Shown: positions 1 through 12,298 of the stretch, piece after piece
Position numbering within the stretch: the first letter of the stretch is position 1
Layout of the letters: every line of letters starts with the position of its first letter
DNA from: Lunularia cruciata
Lineage: Eukaryota > Streptophyta > Marchantiopsida > Lunulariales > Lunulariaceae
DNA length: 64,000 nt
Direction: 5' to 3'
NCBI GenBank assembly: GCA_948567375.1
Contig: OX419759.1
Span: 7,594,744-7,658,743 of the forward strand
Translations under genes and position numbers: made by a program
Notes under the pieces: generated by a model
The model's input: only the letters and a program-made list of their open reading frames with translations
The model's database searches: none
Told to the model about the DNA's origin: nothing

Positions 1-349
1 TTTCTTGAACTGACAACAGCATCTGATTAGTGTAAAAAAATAGTTTTGTGTAGTAATCTTTTGTTCTATGGTCTCACACAAACCACACAACATTGTTTTG
101 TTTTGTTTTTTTTTTTTAAATGGCCCATTGGCCCAATAAAATACCCCTAAGGAAACTGATAAAAGGAATACTTTGAATCAGTGCAAAGGAGAAGAAAGAG
201 ATGAAAAATCTAGGAAAATATGCAAAATGGCTAGAGAACTAAGCCCTATGTTGTTGTTGTGCCAAGTAATTGACACAAGAAATTTGTAAAAAGAGAGCTA
301 TGGGAACTTATAATTGAACAGTTTGGTAGAGATCCTCCAAAGGTATGTC

Positions 350-3300
350 TAGCAACTGCAAGGGGGTGTTGTTGATAGAACAAGAGTGCCCACTACTTAT
401 GCCCTCAATGAAGACTCAGATCTTATGATATATAGAGCAATAGAGACCCTCTATCATAAATAAGAAGTAAGTATGGCAGGTGAGAAAGCCAATGCGCCTT
501 TCTTCTATAGTGAACCTCGTGCTACCTCTCAAAGGAGACCATCAAATTGATGATGAAGATGGTCAGAGATCTATACTACTAGGGAGATGAAGGTATTGGA
601 GGTAAGCCGTTGGGCATGGTGGTCCTCCTTCCTCCTAGTGGCAATGATTGCTATGGCTCTTGCAAGGATGCTAGCTTATTCCCAAGGACTTTGGTTGCCA
701 CCACCACATCATACAAGGTACATTGGCCATCCCTAAAGGTGCACCTTCCAATGGTGTGCCTAGTAGGACCATCCATTGCTCAATTTGAACCTATAAGTGA
801 GTAGATTGTAGGATATGGGTCATCACATCTCTAATAGCATCATGAACTCTAGTGAGCTCTCCTCCTATGACACATTGTAAGATGTGGATGCCCTCAACAT
901 CAAATGTAGAACCACATGGGAACTAGTTTGGTATACTTAAGAGTGTTGGATATGGTAGACCTAGCCAAAGTTAAAGAGCCATGGTGAACTCCTCTGAGGT
1001 GAACCAAAAGTCCTCAATTAAAGAAGACGCATAAAGCCAAGCTCCAATGCCCTTCCCACCACTAGAGAGGATCCTAACTCCATTGGGCAAAGGTGTGTCT
1101 GTGGAGATGCTAGAGAGGGTGTGAGTGCACATATGCTCATTGAGCTCAGCTTGAATCTTCTTAGAGCCCAAGGAATAAAGTCTACAAAGGATGGAAGTGT
1201 TGTATGTGTTGGTCTTGGCAATAAATCTGTGATGGGTGGAATAAAAATGAATGCACCTCATATACAAACCTATTTGGCAAAAGTGGAGCCACAAGGGCCC
1301 AAGCTCCTAAGTAAGTTGTTGTGAAATAGCCTCTTGTGATGTGAAACCACATCCTCCCATGGCTATGAGAAGAGTTATTTGCGATTGCTACCAGTCTTTT
1401 GATAACTATGGGAGCATACATGGCCCTAAGAGTATGGAGAAGATAGGCACATGTGACTATCAAAAGACTATAGATATGGTAGGAGAACCATTGTGGGAGG
1501 ATATGTATGTGCCAAATATGATGCTCTTGGGATATAACATTGCAAAACGAGAGAGTGGGCCACATGTGTGGGAAAGTAAGGTGAGCATGGGAAGTAGCCT
1601 AAATCAATGTATTTGAGATATACAAGCTACAAAATCTTCAACTCCAAGAAGGGAGCCCAATACACTCAAACCTCCTACTAGGAACTTGAATCTTGATGGG
1701 ATGTTAGAGGGGGTAAGGATAATATGTGGGCTTTGAATCTTGCATTTATGAGTCTAAACTCATATACCTAAGGTCTGAGGACTAAGTGTTAAAGCATACA
1801 CTGCCCAAACTACATCATCCACAAGGTCCAAGATTTGGGTATCATTTGATAGGGATGGAAAAAGATATGTGAGAAAGGTGATGGCCACTTCTTTCAAAGT
1901 TGTGTAGTGAGCTCTGGCAAATAAGGGCACTCCTAAAGGATCTCCTTGGCATCTACTCTCAAAAGATGCTAATTGAGTGAACTCTCATGTAGTAATATGG
2001 TGGTTGTACAACAATGGTGTCTCAATGCCATAGAAAGTACATATAAAAGGAATCAAAGAGTGGATCTGCTCTCTTATAGAACAAAGAGCTCAAAACAATG
2101 CTAGACAAGAAATAGCATTGAAGGCATTCAAGACATCCACTTGGACAACCACCTAGTCAAGATGGAGGTCTAAGGAACCCCTGATGCTTGCAATAACCCT
2201 CTTGCGACTCCCGAGCATGGCCAATGTATGCTGATAAGGAGACAAGAAAGATGAAAAGGAGTGGGAAAGTTATAGATAAATAGTGAGTGTGACATTAAAT
2301 GCAAGAAGACATCCCCTATAGCTATGGGGCATACACCAAATGTCTCCTTGGGTAGAGAAAGGAAACAAGATACACCAAACAAATGAGTTGCAGTTGGAGG
2401 CACCAAACCCAAGGCAAGATGTTAGCAAAAAGCAAAGAGAAGGAGGAAGCCTAAGTCTAGATAAGAGAGAGATAATCCCATAAATGCTCAAAAACTAGTC
2501 CTAAAGAACCACATGCCAAGAAACATGGAGAATAGAGTAGATCATGGGCAAAGAAGGACTCTATAAGCTATACTCCTCATCTAGGTGGTAATCATGGACA
2601 AAAGAAGGAAGGTCATAAGTGGCTGATTGATGGAGATCCTAAAAATTTGAGAGAGTATCAATGGGAAAGGGTGTTGGTTTAGAGGGTGAGAGTTCTTAGA
2701 CTGATTGCCAATACTTCCTACTTGTCCTAACATCAATAAATGATGTAAATAATGATGCTTTGAAGGTGGAGCATGAGCTTGACATGAGCATGAGCTTGGA
2801 GGTGGGACTTGATGATCCATCTAGCTATTGCTTGTGCTTGGATGATATATATTCCTCCTATAAAGCATGCAAATCTCCTTGTAGAAACAAATAAAATGAG
2901 AGATAGTCTTACAATGTCCAAATGCACCATCCCTCCTCTCCCATGAGTAGGAAGAAGCAAAGTCCACTAAGGAAAGAGAGCTAGTAGGATCCAAGTAGAA
3001 ACATCTCTCTTGATGATTTACCAAGATGGCATGTAGGGAAAGCATGATGCCCCACTAGATAGCAAAGGGGCATCAATTTCCTAGTGTACATGCAAGGACG
3101 GGGTACGCTTGGGAGTAGAGCTTGAAGGGGGTCTAAGGAGTGTAGCCAAGAGTAAGATTGTGGTGGTGGGTGAGAGGGCTGAGGTATGAAGAGGATCTAG
3201 GGAGGAAGGTAGTAAAGTGGCCTTTGCTCTCATCCGTAAGCATCTAGCTTGCCCTTGATTTTGTGCCAAGCCAAATCCCACTCATGTGCAATCAAGATAA
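350..3300 (-). mobile_element. Decayed reverse-transcriptase element (non-LTR type)
   Basis: Read on the minus strand, scattered frames give the landmarks of a plant reverse-transcriptase family whose RT carries a GVRPIAxGE-type motif. GVCPIAIGDVF lies near 2310-2350. LDLH and VVVQVDVLNAFNAIS follow near 2110-2175, and QGDPLGVPLFARAH near 1870-1940. A DDVVW box, the YxDD equivalent, lies near 1800-1830. A C-terminal block containing YLGAWALVAPLL lies near 1270-1320, and a thumb/tail-like region runs to about 960. Weaker similarity (HYRRKAHW and beyond) continues to about 350. No complete ORF remains; the longest matching frames are 100-130 codons. I recognise the family from memory of similar predicted proteins in bryophytes and other plants. 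Assignment to the non-LTR class is by RT type, because no ends, poly-A tail or target-site duplication could be located. Confidence 0.6.
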
Positions 3301-3479
3301 GATTGCATGGGTTGTTGATGAGGTGGGATGTAAGGGAGTGCTAAGGGTACTGAAGGATGGATGGTGGTTGATTGCAATGGAGGGTCTAGAAGGATGAGGG
3401 GATCAAAACATGTGGAGGTGATGGTGGATCTAGGAAGCAAGGAAGAGAGGTCATAAGAGGTTGAGAGTGGATAATGGGT

Positions 3480-3569
3480 GGAGGATCCTCCCTAGGAAAA
3501 TCAACCAAAGGAGGATCCTCCACAAGAGAATCTACCAAAGTAGGTTCCTCGCCAAAAGACATCAAAGGA
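3480..3569. repeat. Three 30-bp tandem units
   Basis: GGAGGATCCTCC-type units recur with a 30-bp period at about 3480, 3510 and 3540, the third being divergent. On the minus strand they read as an acidic, proline-containing peptide repeat (VEDPP, REDPP). They may belong to the degenerate N-terminal part of the neighbouring reverse-transcriptase relic. Confidence 0.55.
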
Positions 3570-3579
3570 TGTGGCAAAG

Positions 3580-6500
3580 TAAGAGAAGTGGCTCCAACAA
3601 GAGGAATCTGGCCCCTATGGGACTATGCTAGAATAGACGGCACCTAGATCTATGTCCTAAATGCACAAAAAGGGTATGGAGCACTAGATGAGGAGTGTTG
3701 CCTATGATAATCCTTCTAGCCATTGATGCCAAGGAACAAAATACAGGCATCCTACGATAGAATACTAAAGAGACTCCCAACTACTAGGAGATATAATCCA
3801 ATACATGACTAGAAAAGTACATATCCAATAAGAAATTAACAAACCAATGCTTAAGAACAAACAACACATGTGAACAAAACAAGAAGAAAACTTCAAATTG
3901 GAGAAATTGAAAAATAAAAAATGGAGGAAGAAAGCCTATTTGCTCCTGAAGGAGAATCTCCATTCCGCAAGCTCCATCTTGTCTAGTACAAGAACCTCTA
4001 ACACAAGAAAAATTTGATGAAAGAACAGTTTGGTATAAGAACTTGATCTCCCCAATTCCGTAAATTTTCTCCCATAAAAAGTTTCCATGGCCTGATTGTT
4101 GCTCTAATGGCTATCATAGTACTTCTGTTTGGATCAAGAGTACTCAACATCAATCTAGAAAACATGAGAAGGGACCCTTTTGCCGCATCTATGATAAGTG
4201 TTTTCCTTTACCCACTTAACACTTGCCACCCTCTAATCTCAATTTCCGTTGCCCATGAGAACCTGAATTTGCCAAACCTGAGGACCTAGTTGCTTCTTGA
4301 GTTTTGAGGTGTCTCCATTGCCATCTTGAACAGCATTATAAATCCTCAACTAGAAAACCTTTTAATTCTCACCAGCCCATGCTCTAACCTAATAAGTTCA
4401 ATGTCCACTATCCAAGCAAGTTTCCATGTCTTGCCTATTCCAAACACTCCATATTTCTTGCTGTTTTTTCAGCACTCTACTAGTATCTAGTGCTGACTTC
4501 TGTCTCAATTTCTCACATGCCTTCATCATTTCTCACAAGCTTGATTTTTCACTCTTTCATTTCTCTTATGCTCTATTCATTCATCAAAAAGGACTCTAAT
4601 TAACTCCCATTCTACGTTGTACGCTGCTGAGGAATATATAGCTGTAAATCATGAAATTACCTTGTCTATAGCTGTATTGATCTGCAGATTGTAGTATGAA
4701 CTAATCCATATCCGTCTCAATTTCATATGTACTAACCGTATAATTCTATGAATGATGAGATATTGCAATAGCAAGATAGATACCTTATGGACATGGAGGC
4801 ATCATTTCTGTCCACATATGCGGCATCTACAATTGCGATAAAGGAACTCTACAGCATAACCTATGTAGATTTCTTGTCCACATTATAGAATAAGTTTGTC
4901 TCCAAATCACCTTCAACTATAATGCATTCACTTTTGCTTAGGTTTTTGTCAATTTGACTTCCTTACTTAGGGTTAATTCTTGTCTTAGATTATGCATTAT
5001 CTTATAATTTTTACTCTTGTCCATGATTAAGGTGTACCACCAAAAAAAAAAAATTTGTAAATCCAATTAATGCAAAAACACATTATGTCATGACAGTTTT
5101 CATTACTATATTCAATGCTTTATTTCAGTGTATTAATAAAATTCAAAAAATAACTTAATTAATATAATTGAAATACCAACCTTTTCCTATCTAGATTGTA
5201 CCATGTCCAAATCTCTCCACCAAAAGTTCAGAAATAAACTGCAGAATGTCCATAAATACAACCCCAAGAGTCCAAATTCAGTTTTCAAAAGACTACAACA
5301 AAACGAGCTGACTTGCCCGGCCCCTGACATAGCTCAGCGTGATGACAGAAGTAGAACTCCTGGTCATTCTAGTTTAACAAATATATTTATTTTTACACCA
5401 ATAAAAATTTGTATTGAACATCAAAGTAAATAGCCCTAATATTACACTATCCAACACCTCTATAAATCTGATGAAACTCATGGAATTTGTCATGTAATCC
5501 ATGGTAATTTTTATGATCACTACCGAATCAATATTGTATATGGTTTAATTTGATACTTTTTGAAAATATCATTATTAATGTTGTATATATAGTACAAGGG
5601 AACTTTGTCAATATTATGCTCAAGTCTTTAAAGCACATAATGCTCACAAAAGCTTACTTTTGTATGAAATGCACAAAGTAGTATGATTATGCTCTTGTCA
5701 ATACAAAATGATGGTATTTAAAAATATTAATAGTAAAAGAGATTTTATAAAATCCTCCATAAGCTATACACATGATATACCCTTCTTTTGACTTAAGCAT
5801 TGTTTGTAGACATCCAAAAAGTTTATAATGGCTTGCTAGCATTTCTTAGTCCAAGTTTCCTTTAGTACAGAAATCAGCAGTTTCTTTCATGGTGAACTCA
5901 ATATCTTTTTTCTTTATAGTTACTCTTGCACATGAAGTAGAAATTTAGCAAGCTGTTGCTAACTTTTGGGTTTTGTACATGTCTTTTTATGTTCTTGTTA
6001 TTTATCACTTTTTGACAAATTGCTTATTTTTTCAGATTCACCATTTGTTTCTAAGGAGGTTAATCTTCTATGTGATTGCTTTTTTGTTGGAGTTTGACAT
6101 CTAGACATCTCTTCCGTGTCATGTAATTGATGTTCTTGAAGGTACCTACACTGTGCTTATGGTTGCTTCTTTTGACAATACTTGTCCACTTCCATTCCCT
6201 TCTATGGGAATTAAACTTTGGGAACCTTTAGGAAGCTTTTGGTTCAAAGTTTAGAAAAATTTTCTTTTATCTACTCTCAACCTCTAGACCATCCATTGAC
6301 ATGGATATTATGTCACATTCCCAAAAGCTATTTCTCTTTATATTCCTAAACTTGAGTGTGTGCATGCCTATCACGTTACCTTGAAGTGGTTCCATGTTTA
6401 TTCAAGTTTGTTCTCCCTTTATATTGATCTTCTTAATTTATACTGTTGTTCCATGTTGCCAAGTGGTTTATATTTTTGCCTATGGATGGCTCTTGTGGTA

Positions 6501-9500
6501 ATCGGTTTTTAGTTGGGAAGGAGAAAATTATTGTAAGAGTTCGGAAATGTATATATGATACTGATCTCAACATAAAGATATTCTTACCTTCATTCTGAAT
6601 TCTCCTTTGCTCCTATGTTGGCTTTTGTTGTCCATTTGTAATAATAGTAATAATTGTCTTCTATATGTTGTTTATGATGTCTGGTCTAGGAATGATACGT
6701 CTTTCAATAATGGATCTCCTTCTAATTCTGTTGGCAATGTTGTACATGTCTTGGTTTTCTATCCAAGATTACTTATTGGCTCTCAAAGTAGTTTCTGGAG
6801 TTTGGTTCTTAAAATAACATGTGTAGTTCTCAAAGTGATAAAGGCTAGAATTCATTTGAGATGTTGGAGTAAGATGTGAGTTTAGGATTGAGATCAAGAA
6901 GTTTCCTTACAAACCTTATCAGGACTTCAACAAGAGTCATTCATTTTGAAAATTCTTGATAGCTTAGAGTGATATCAAAAGTTTTATCGTGTATGTGACA
7001 TTTAATAGAAAAAATTTGATCAGAGTGCTCAATTATGGATGTAGCTTCAATACAAGAATTAAAAAATATATATCTTGTGCATTAATTCTTTGTGGTGTTT
7101 CTGTCTAGATTCTTTTGTTCATATTCTCTATGTAAGTTTCTTAACATAAGTAACTTTTTCAATTTGGAGTTACTACAATTTTTTGAAGAGATTGAAACTC
7201 ATGTTGAAGGGTACTAAGAATAAGGAGAGGAAAGCTACCAAGTATATTATAGATCCATCAATCATGTCATCATTAATCCTTATTATCCAAGTGAGTGTTG
7301 TAAGAAAGGTAGTTGTGATAACATCAAAGAAACTTACAGTTTATATTGTAGCATGGATTTCAATGGCTAGACAAGTCACATATTTTCTCTTTTTGACGCT
7401 TGTATTGATGAGTAAGGTCAAATTTTCAAATAGTATTTTCTAAAACAACTACTTGTAAGTAGTATCTCTATGCTATTTGAGTTTTCTCTTATTATTAATA
7501 TTTTGTGCACCACAATGATTACATCTTAGGTGCCAAAGTTGGTTTCTATGGTATTAGTTAGTAGAGGAAACCATAGCTGCTAGATTAATAATTTTTTAGC
7601 TACCCTTCAGCTGGAATGAGGTTATACATAATGTTACTTATTATACCATAAGGTAGCAACTCATAGTTTATTTAATGATTATATTCTCATGAAAAAAAAC
7701 TATTTCAGGAGTTCATAACTAAGATAGAATGACACTTGTGCAAGGGATATCAAGATCAGAGTACTACTCTATATGAAAAGATTCTAGAAATTATAAACTT
7801 CACAAAAGAGTGCTTTTACAAAGTATAAGATAAACATTTTACTCAAGATGAAGCCTACACATGAGAGGACTCCAGATATTCATGCATAAATTTGGAGCAT
7901 GAAGTGCACTTGAAAGGTTAAATGTCTTGGACATAACATATTCTATGCAAGCAATGAACTTGCATGTGTTGTGCCTAGAAACAGGTTTCTAGCATCCAGA
8001 TATAGATGGCTATGATCTTGGTTGCTTTGTACATTTTGCTTTTGAATAGGTTATAGGCTGGTAACCCAAAATTATGAGCTCATTGATTAAGTGCTTCTCC
8101 AAACTTAAAATTTTGGTTATGGTCATTATTATGATCTTACTTTTGTGGTAGGCTTAAGTTTCATGCCCTTTTTGATGAAGAAATTTGTGAAAATATCTAT
8201 CTAAATACTCATGATGTGAGCATTGGTTCTATTTATTGTATACTTTGGTATGCAAATAAAGATGAAGTAGAGACAATGATGAACGAGTTTAATACTCTAC
8301 CTCAACATCTACTCATTCTATTGGATTACTTAGCAAAAGATAATAAAACTGGCTTTTTATGCTTTCAGGAATGAAGTCTTTGCTAGGGGCATTTTCCTTA
8401 CTATTAAAATACTTTCTTCATGGTTTGTCATGAGATGAATGATTGTTTGTTCTTCAAATATGTAGAGGTCTTATCAATAGGTATTCTTAGCTCTTATAAA
8501 TAGGGTATTCTTACCCTCATGCAACTCCTTGTTGAGATATTTAGTTGCATAGATAAAAGTAGCTCCTTTCATGCAAGCAATTCTTGATTACGGTCTTATG
8601 TCAATGATTATCTACTTAATATAATAGGTCACTCTACACACATAGCTTTTTACTTTTCTATATATATATACCTTAACATTCCAATCTTCCAAGTAAGAGA
8701 GAGTTACAATATGCATTGGTTACCTATAAAGTGCAGATATTTATGGAAGAGGAAGTATTTTAATTCCAAGATAGATGTTTTTTGTTTTCTTTTTCCTTTT
8801 GATGAGCATTTATAAAAAGTAATGGTTAATGTACAACCAGAATTTGTAAAAATTGTTGTTTGCCTTCAAGACTATGTGTAATATTTGATAGAGGTTACAG
8901 GTGACTCTAATGGATGTAACGGGGAAAGAGTGCATAGTTTGGAGGTAAACACTCCAAGAAATACTTGATATATTAAAGTATGCCAAAAGCTAGAGGATTT
9001 CTAGAGGTTTTTGGCCTAGAACAAAAGCATGAGATTGAGTAAAGAACATAGTAAGAATACAAGAGAACCTCCATGGTCTTAAGGGTCATAAAATAATTTT
9101 GCATATTTTGCACAAACTTGTTGAAGAACTGGAAAAACTCCATAAATTTTTTTGGTATATCAAAGGAACAATTATACCTTCATTTTGTGTTTTAAAGAAC
9201 ATTTTGTGTATGTTGTGGTATTAGAGGACAATGTACAAGGAATAATGCTCATAGTTTGGCCAAAAAACAGTTTCCCATGAAAATTGGTTTATGAGTCTGA
9301 AGAGCACATAGTTTAATCAATCATTTACAACAAATTCCTAGTGGAATGGTTGCATCCAATGCGCCATTCAACTAATGCTTCCTATATGAAGATATACACT
9401 TATTATATATAGAAAGAAGGTCAATTTCTAAGTAGACTAAAGGGAGATTCTTGTATATTCTTTCGGAAATATAGACCCAAACGTTTGTAGTAAGCATGTC

Positions 9501-9990
9501 TAAATACCCCAAGTGTCCTAACAAATAGCTCTAGATATCCTTGTCCAAGCCCAAGTAGAAGACACAAACATGCTCATCAACTTATAGTTTTTGTTAGATA
9601 TTTGAGTTGTATGAGACTTTTTGAATTGTTTAGGAATCTTCTTCTTTTTTTGCACTTATTTTGATATTTGAGAATTTTACGTTTTCATTTGGTAAGATAG
9701 AAATATTCATCTTCCCAATAAGATTTCCAATTTTTATTTTTTTACATTTATTTTGATATTTCTTATCTAGTGAAAACTATTTATTGAAATATGTATCTCA
9801 ATAAATTTAACACTAGAATGAATATAATAACATTTTAGTTTAAAAGTACCGGTAGTTATTGTAAAGTACAGTAACTACGTTAGCATGCAGTAGGACATCT
9901 TATTACAGCAACTATGTTATATGTAAAGGTGACCACCATAGCCCGTCTAATTAATTTTGGTTGATTGAGCGGTCATATTCATGTTCCACC
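3580..9990. other. AT-rich intergenic stretch, no gene recognised
   Basis: About 6.4 kb with only short ORFs (under 95 codons) on both strands and many poly-A/T runs. An ATG at 3921 opens a short frame (MEEESLFAPEGESPFRK) that closes soon after. A hydrophobic frame follows at 4107-4289. Neither resembles a family I know. The composition suggests heavily decayed transposon sequence, but I could not name any element. Confidence 0.5.
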
Positions 9991-10029
9991 ATTAAACTCG
10001 TGCGTCTGCCGTCACACGAACAACACTAG

Positions 10030-10305
10030 GTTCGTCTTCAATTTGAAGCGTCCTTGAAGCTCATCTTTCGAATTCGGCCATCCCACCAACAACTGTAGGT
10101 TCGTCCTCAGTTCGAAGCTCCCTTGAAGTTCATCTTTCGAATTCGGCTATCCCACCAATCAGTCTAAGTTAGTCTTCAGTTCGAAACTCCCTTAAAGTTC
10201 ATCTTTCGAATTGGGCCATCCCGCCAACAACTTTGGGGTCGTCTTCACTTCGAAGCTCCCTTGAAGTTCATCTTTCGAATTCCGTCATCGCACATTCGAA
10301 CCCTT
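10030..10305. repeat. Tandem array, four 69-bp units
   Basis: Units begin at 10030, 10099, 10168 and 10237 with an exact 69-bp period. Each reads roughly as GTTCGTC, a TTCAGTTCGAAGC-like block, CCTTGAAGTTCATC, TTTCGAATTC, then a CCATCCCACCAAC-like block. Every unit carries TTCGAA or a one-base variant. The array has more CpG than the AT-rich DNA to its left. It runs straight into the longer-period array on its right. Confidence 0.9.
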
Positions 10306-10975
10306 AGCAGGGCTTCGAACCTGGGTTCGTCTATCCACTTAAATATCACGTTAGTGATGGGCTCATCTCACCTTCGAGTTTTGTTTCGAATCTAACTCTC
10401 ATGCTTCCGTCTTCTGAGACTCGACATCCCACTTTCGAACCTATAGCTGGGCTTCGAAACTAAGTTTATCATTGCGACCCTGAAATGACGTTCGTGATGG
10501 GCCCATCTCATCTTCGAGTTTAGTTTCGAATCAAGCTTCATGCTTCCATCTTCGACATTCGGCGTACCAACTTCGAACCTAACGCTAGGCTTCGAAACTG
10601 GGTTCGTCATCCGACTTTGCAATTCGTTTAGTGACGGGGCCATCTCACCTTCGTGTTAGTTTCGAATCTAGCTTCATGCTTCCGTGTTTGACATTCGTCA
10701 TCCCACCTTCGAACGTATAGCTAGGATTCGGAAGCGGGTTTGTCAATCCGACTTTGCAATTACATTCGCGCGCCCATTTCACCTTTGTGCTAGTTTCGAA
10801 TCTAGCTTCATGCTTCCGTCTTTCACATTCGCCATCTCAACTTCGAACCTACAGCTAGGATTCGAAACTAGATTCGTCTATCCGAGGTGAAATTGCGATC
10901 GTGATCTCACCTTCGAGTTTACTTTCGAATCTAGCTTCACGCTTTCGTCTTTAACATTCTATTTCTTCGTCATTT
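10306..10975. repeat. Tandem array, five units of about 135 bp rich in TTCGAA
   Basis: The landmark CATCTCACC and its variants lie near 10364, 10504, 10641, 10774 and 10902, spacings of about 140, 137, 133 and 128 bp. Each unit includes GTTTCGAATCTAGC, CATGCTTCCGTCTT, ACATTCG, CACCTTCGAACCTA and GGCTTCGAAAC blocks. The period is close to twice 69 bp and both tiers share TTCGAA-centred words, so the long unit may be a dimer of the short one. Period drift and indels argue that the array is not protein coding. It ends about 350 bp before the ATG of the next ORF. Confidence 0.88.
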
Positions 10976-11326
10976 CGCATTTTGGTGATAATATGATAAC
11001 ATTACATGCAGCTCCCGTCACAGTAGTACTCAATGTTTTACGTCCTTGAGTCGAACGTGTACATGTCGAATTGAGTTGCTGTATGAAGATCTGTATCTTA
11101 GATGCAGACTATCAAGAATGGTCTTCTTAACTGAATCGGCCTTCCGAATGTGAAGACCAAAAGGAGGTGGATCGGCTGTACAAGGTACCATCAAGCAGGA
11201 AATCTCCCCACAAAGATAACTTCCATTTTGGGACGCAGGAGCAAGAGAGAAGATCGGTACCTGTAAGTGAATTCCCTGGAAGAAGGATTGAGTCACAAGG
11301 TTCGAACTTCTCGACAACAAAAGAAG

Positions 11327-12040
11327 ATGAGCTCGAGTGGAGTCCCTGAAACTGCTGGAATAAGGCCTCCAACGAGAAAGCCCAGATCGAAATCCAGACG
11401 CAAAATCAAAAGCAAAACCGAATGGCCTCCAGGACCTGAACCTCTCCTACACTCTGAGGAAGATCTCCAGCTCGGCCAAACATCAGAGGTTATGAATCTT
11501 GAATTTGGATGCACTTCAGACGTTGTTAGCAGATTTCCTCTTCCCGTTACCGTTGCTAATCTCATGCTCGGTGATGCTTCCGAAGTTGTCCAGCTACAAG
11601 AAGTCTCACGAGAGGAGCAGAGAGTTGTCCAGCTGCAAGAAGTCTCAAGAGATATGCAGCGCAGAGTTGTCCAGCTGCAAGAAATCTCAAGGGAGAAGGA
11701 GCGCAAAGTTATCCAGCTGCAAGAAGCTGCAAGAGAGAAGGAGCGCAGAGTTATCCAGCTGCAAGCCTCAAGAGAAGACGAACACAGACAAAAACGTAGG
11801 TTCAGATTGGCATGGCCTAAGCGCTCATATTCTTTTCCATTCTCCGATAAAGAGCTCAAGCTTTCCAAGACAGAAGAGGTTGAGGCACTCTACGAGTCCA
11901 TATGGAAGAGGGAGGCAGCACCAGCAGCAGATTCGGCTCTAGGGGAGCGAATCAAACAAGATGACCATGCTCAAGTTTTCATGGAAGAGGCACTTGCTAA
12001 ACTTGACATATCAAAGTGGAAGGGCAAAGGCAAGGTTTAA
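11327..12040 (+). CDS. Unrecognised 237-residue protein with a 13-14-residue coiled-coil repeat
   Basis: This is a single open frame from the ATG at 11327 (MSSSGVPETAGIRPP) to the stop at 12040. I chose this ATG because upstream in-frame codons offer only non-ATG starts. The N-terminus is basic and proline/arginine rich (TRKPRSKSRRKIKSK). The middle has five copies of VVQLQEVSRExxRR, predicted to form one amphipathic helix or coiled coil. The C-terminus (RFRLAWPKRSYSF, then ELKLSKTEEVEALYESIW, then MEEALAKLDISKWKGKGKV) is lysine rich and looks folded and non-random. I know no family with this layout, so function is not assigned. A GTAAGT donor at about 11253, in another frame ending in ERRSVP, allows an upstream exon, which I cannot prove. 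The 950-bp TTCGAA array sits immediately upstream and may act as promoter or heterochromatin. Confidence 0.55.
   Translation: MSSSGVPETAGIRPPTRKPRSKSRRKIKSKTEWPPGPEPLLHSEEDLQLGQTSEVMNLEFGCTSDVVSRFPLPVTVANLMLGDASEVVQLQEVSREEQRVVQLQEVSRDMQRRVVQLQEISREKERKVIQLQEAAREKERRVIQLQASREDEHRQKRRFRLAWPKRSYSFPFSDKELKLSKTEEVEALYESIWKREAAPAADSALGERIKQDDHAQVFMEEALAKLDISKWKGKGKV
11584..11790 (+). repeat. Five in-frame units of 39-42 bp inside the coiled-coil ORF
   Basis: Units start at 11584, 11623, 11665, 11707 and 11749. The first spacing is 39 bp and the others 42 bp. Each opens AGTTGTCCAGCTGCAAGAA or a close variant. Keeping multiples of three across all units supports selection for the reading frame. The encoded unit is VVQLQEVSRE plus a charged QRR or KER tail. 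Confidence 0.9.
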
Positions 12041-12298
12041 GCTTAAGGAGGGGTCTATTGTAATACACCTCATCCCCAGTAATCGTGCTATCAAAGGGAA
12101 CTTCCAAGAGTCCAGAAACTTACCTGCCCATATGCATATATTCGCAATCGAGGCAAGAATGCATGATTTAGCTTGCGGGTGAATTGTGGCTCGGTACAAC
12201 TACCAGAGAAGGAAACGGTACTTCCGGATCGATGAAAGCAACTGAGGCTTTTATATAATGGGTATATAGAGAGATAGCTTACTCAAAGGAAGCTTATT
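12041..12298. other. Presumed 3' flank of the coiled-coil ORF
   Basis: No recognisable gene. The sequence just past the stop is GC-moderate and then falls into AT-rich DNA with TATATA runs. It probably holds the 3' UTR of the ORF that ends at 12040, but no clear AATAAA signal decides an end. Confidence 0.35.

Noticed and set aside
10392-10643. Minus-strand ORF inside the TTCGAA array
   Set aside because: It follows the tandem repeat, whose units drift in length and are not multiples of three, so the frame is a by-product of the repeat.
11293-11868. 191-codon minus ORF opposite the coiled-coil ORF
   Set aside because: It is the antisense shadow of the repeat (Ser/Trp/Cys-rich), while the plus frame keeps a charged coiled-coil pattern.
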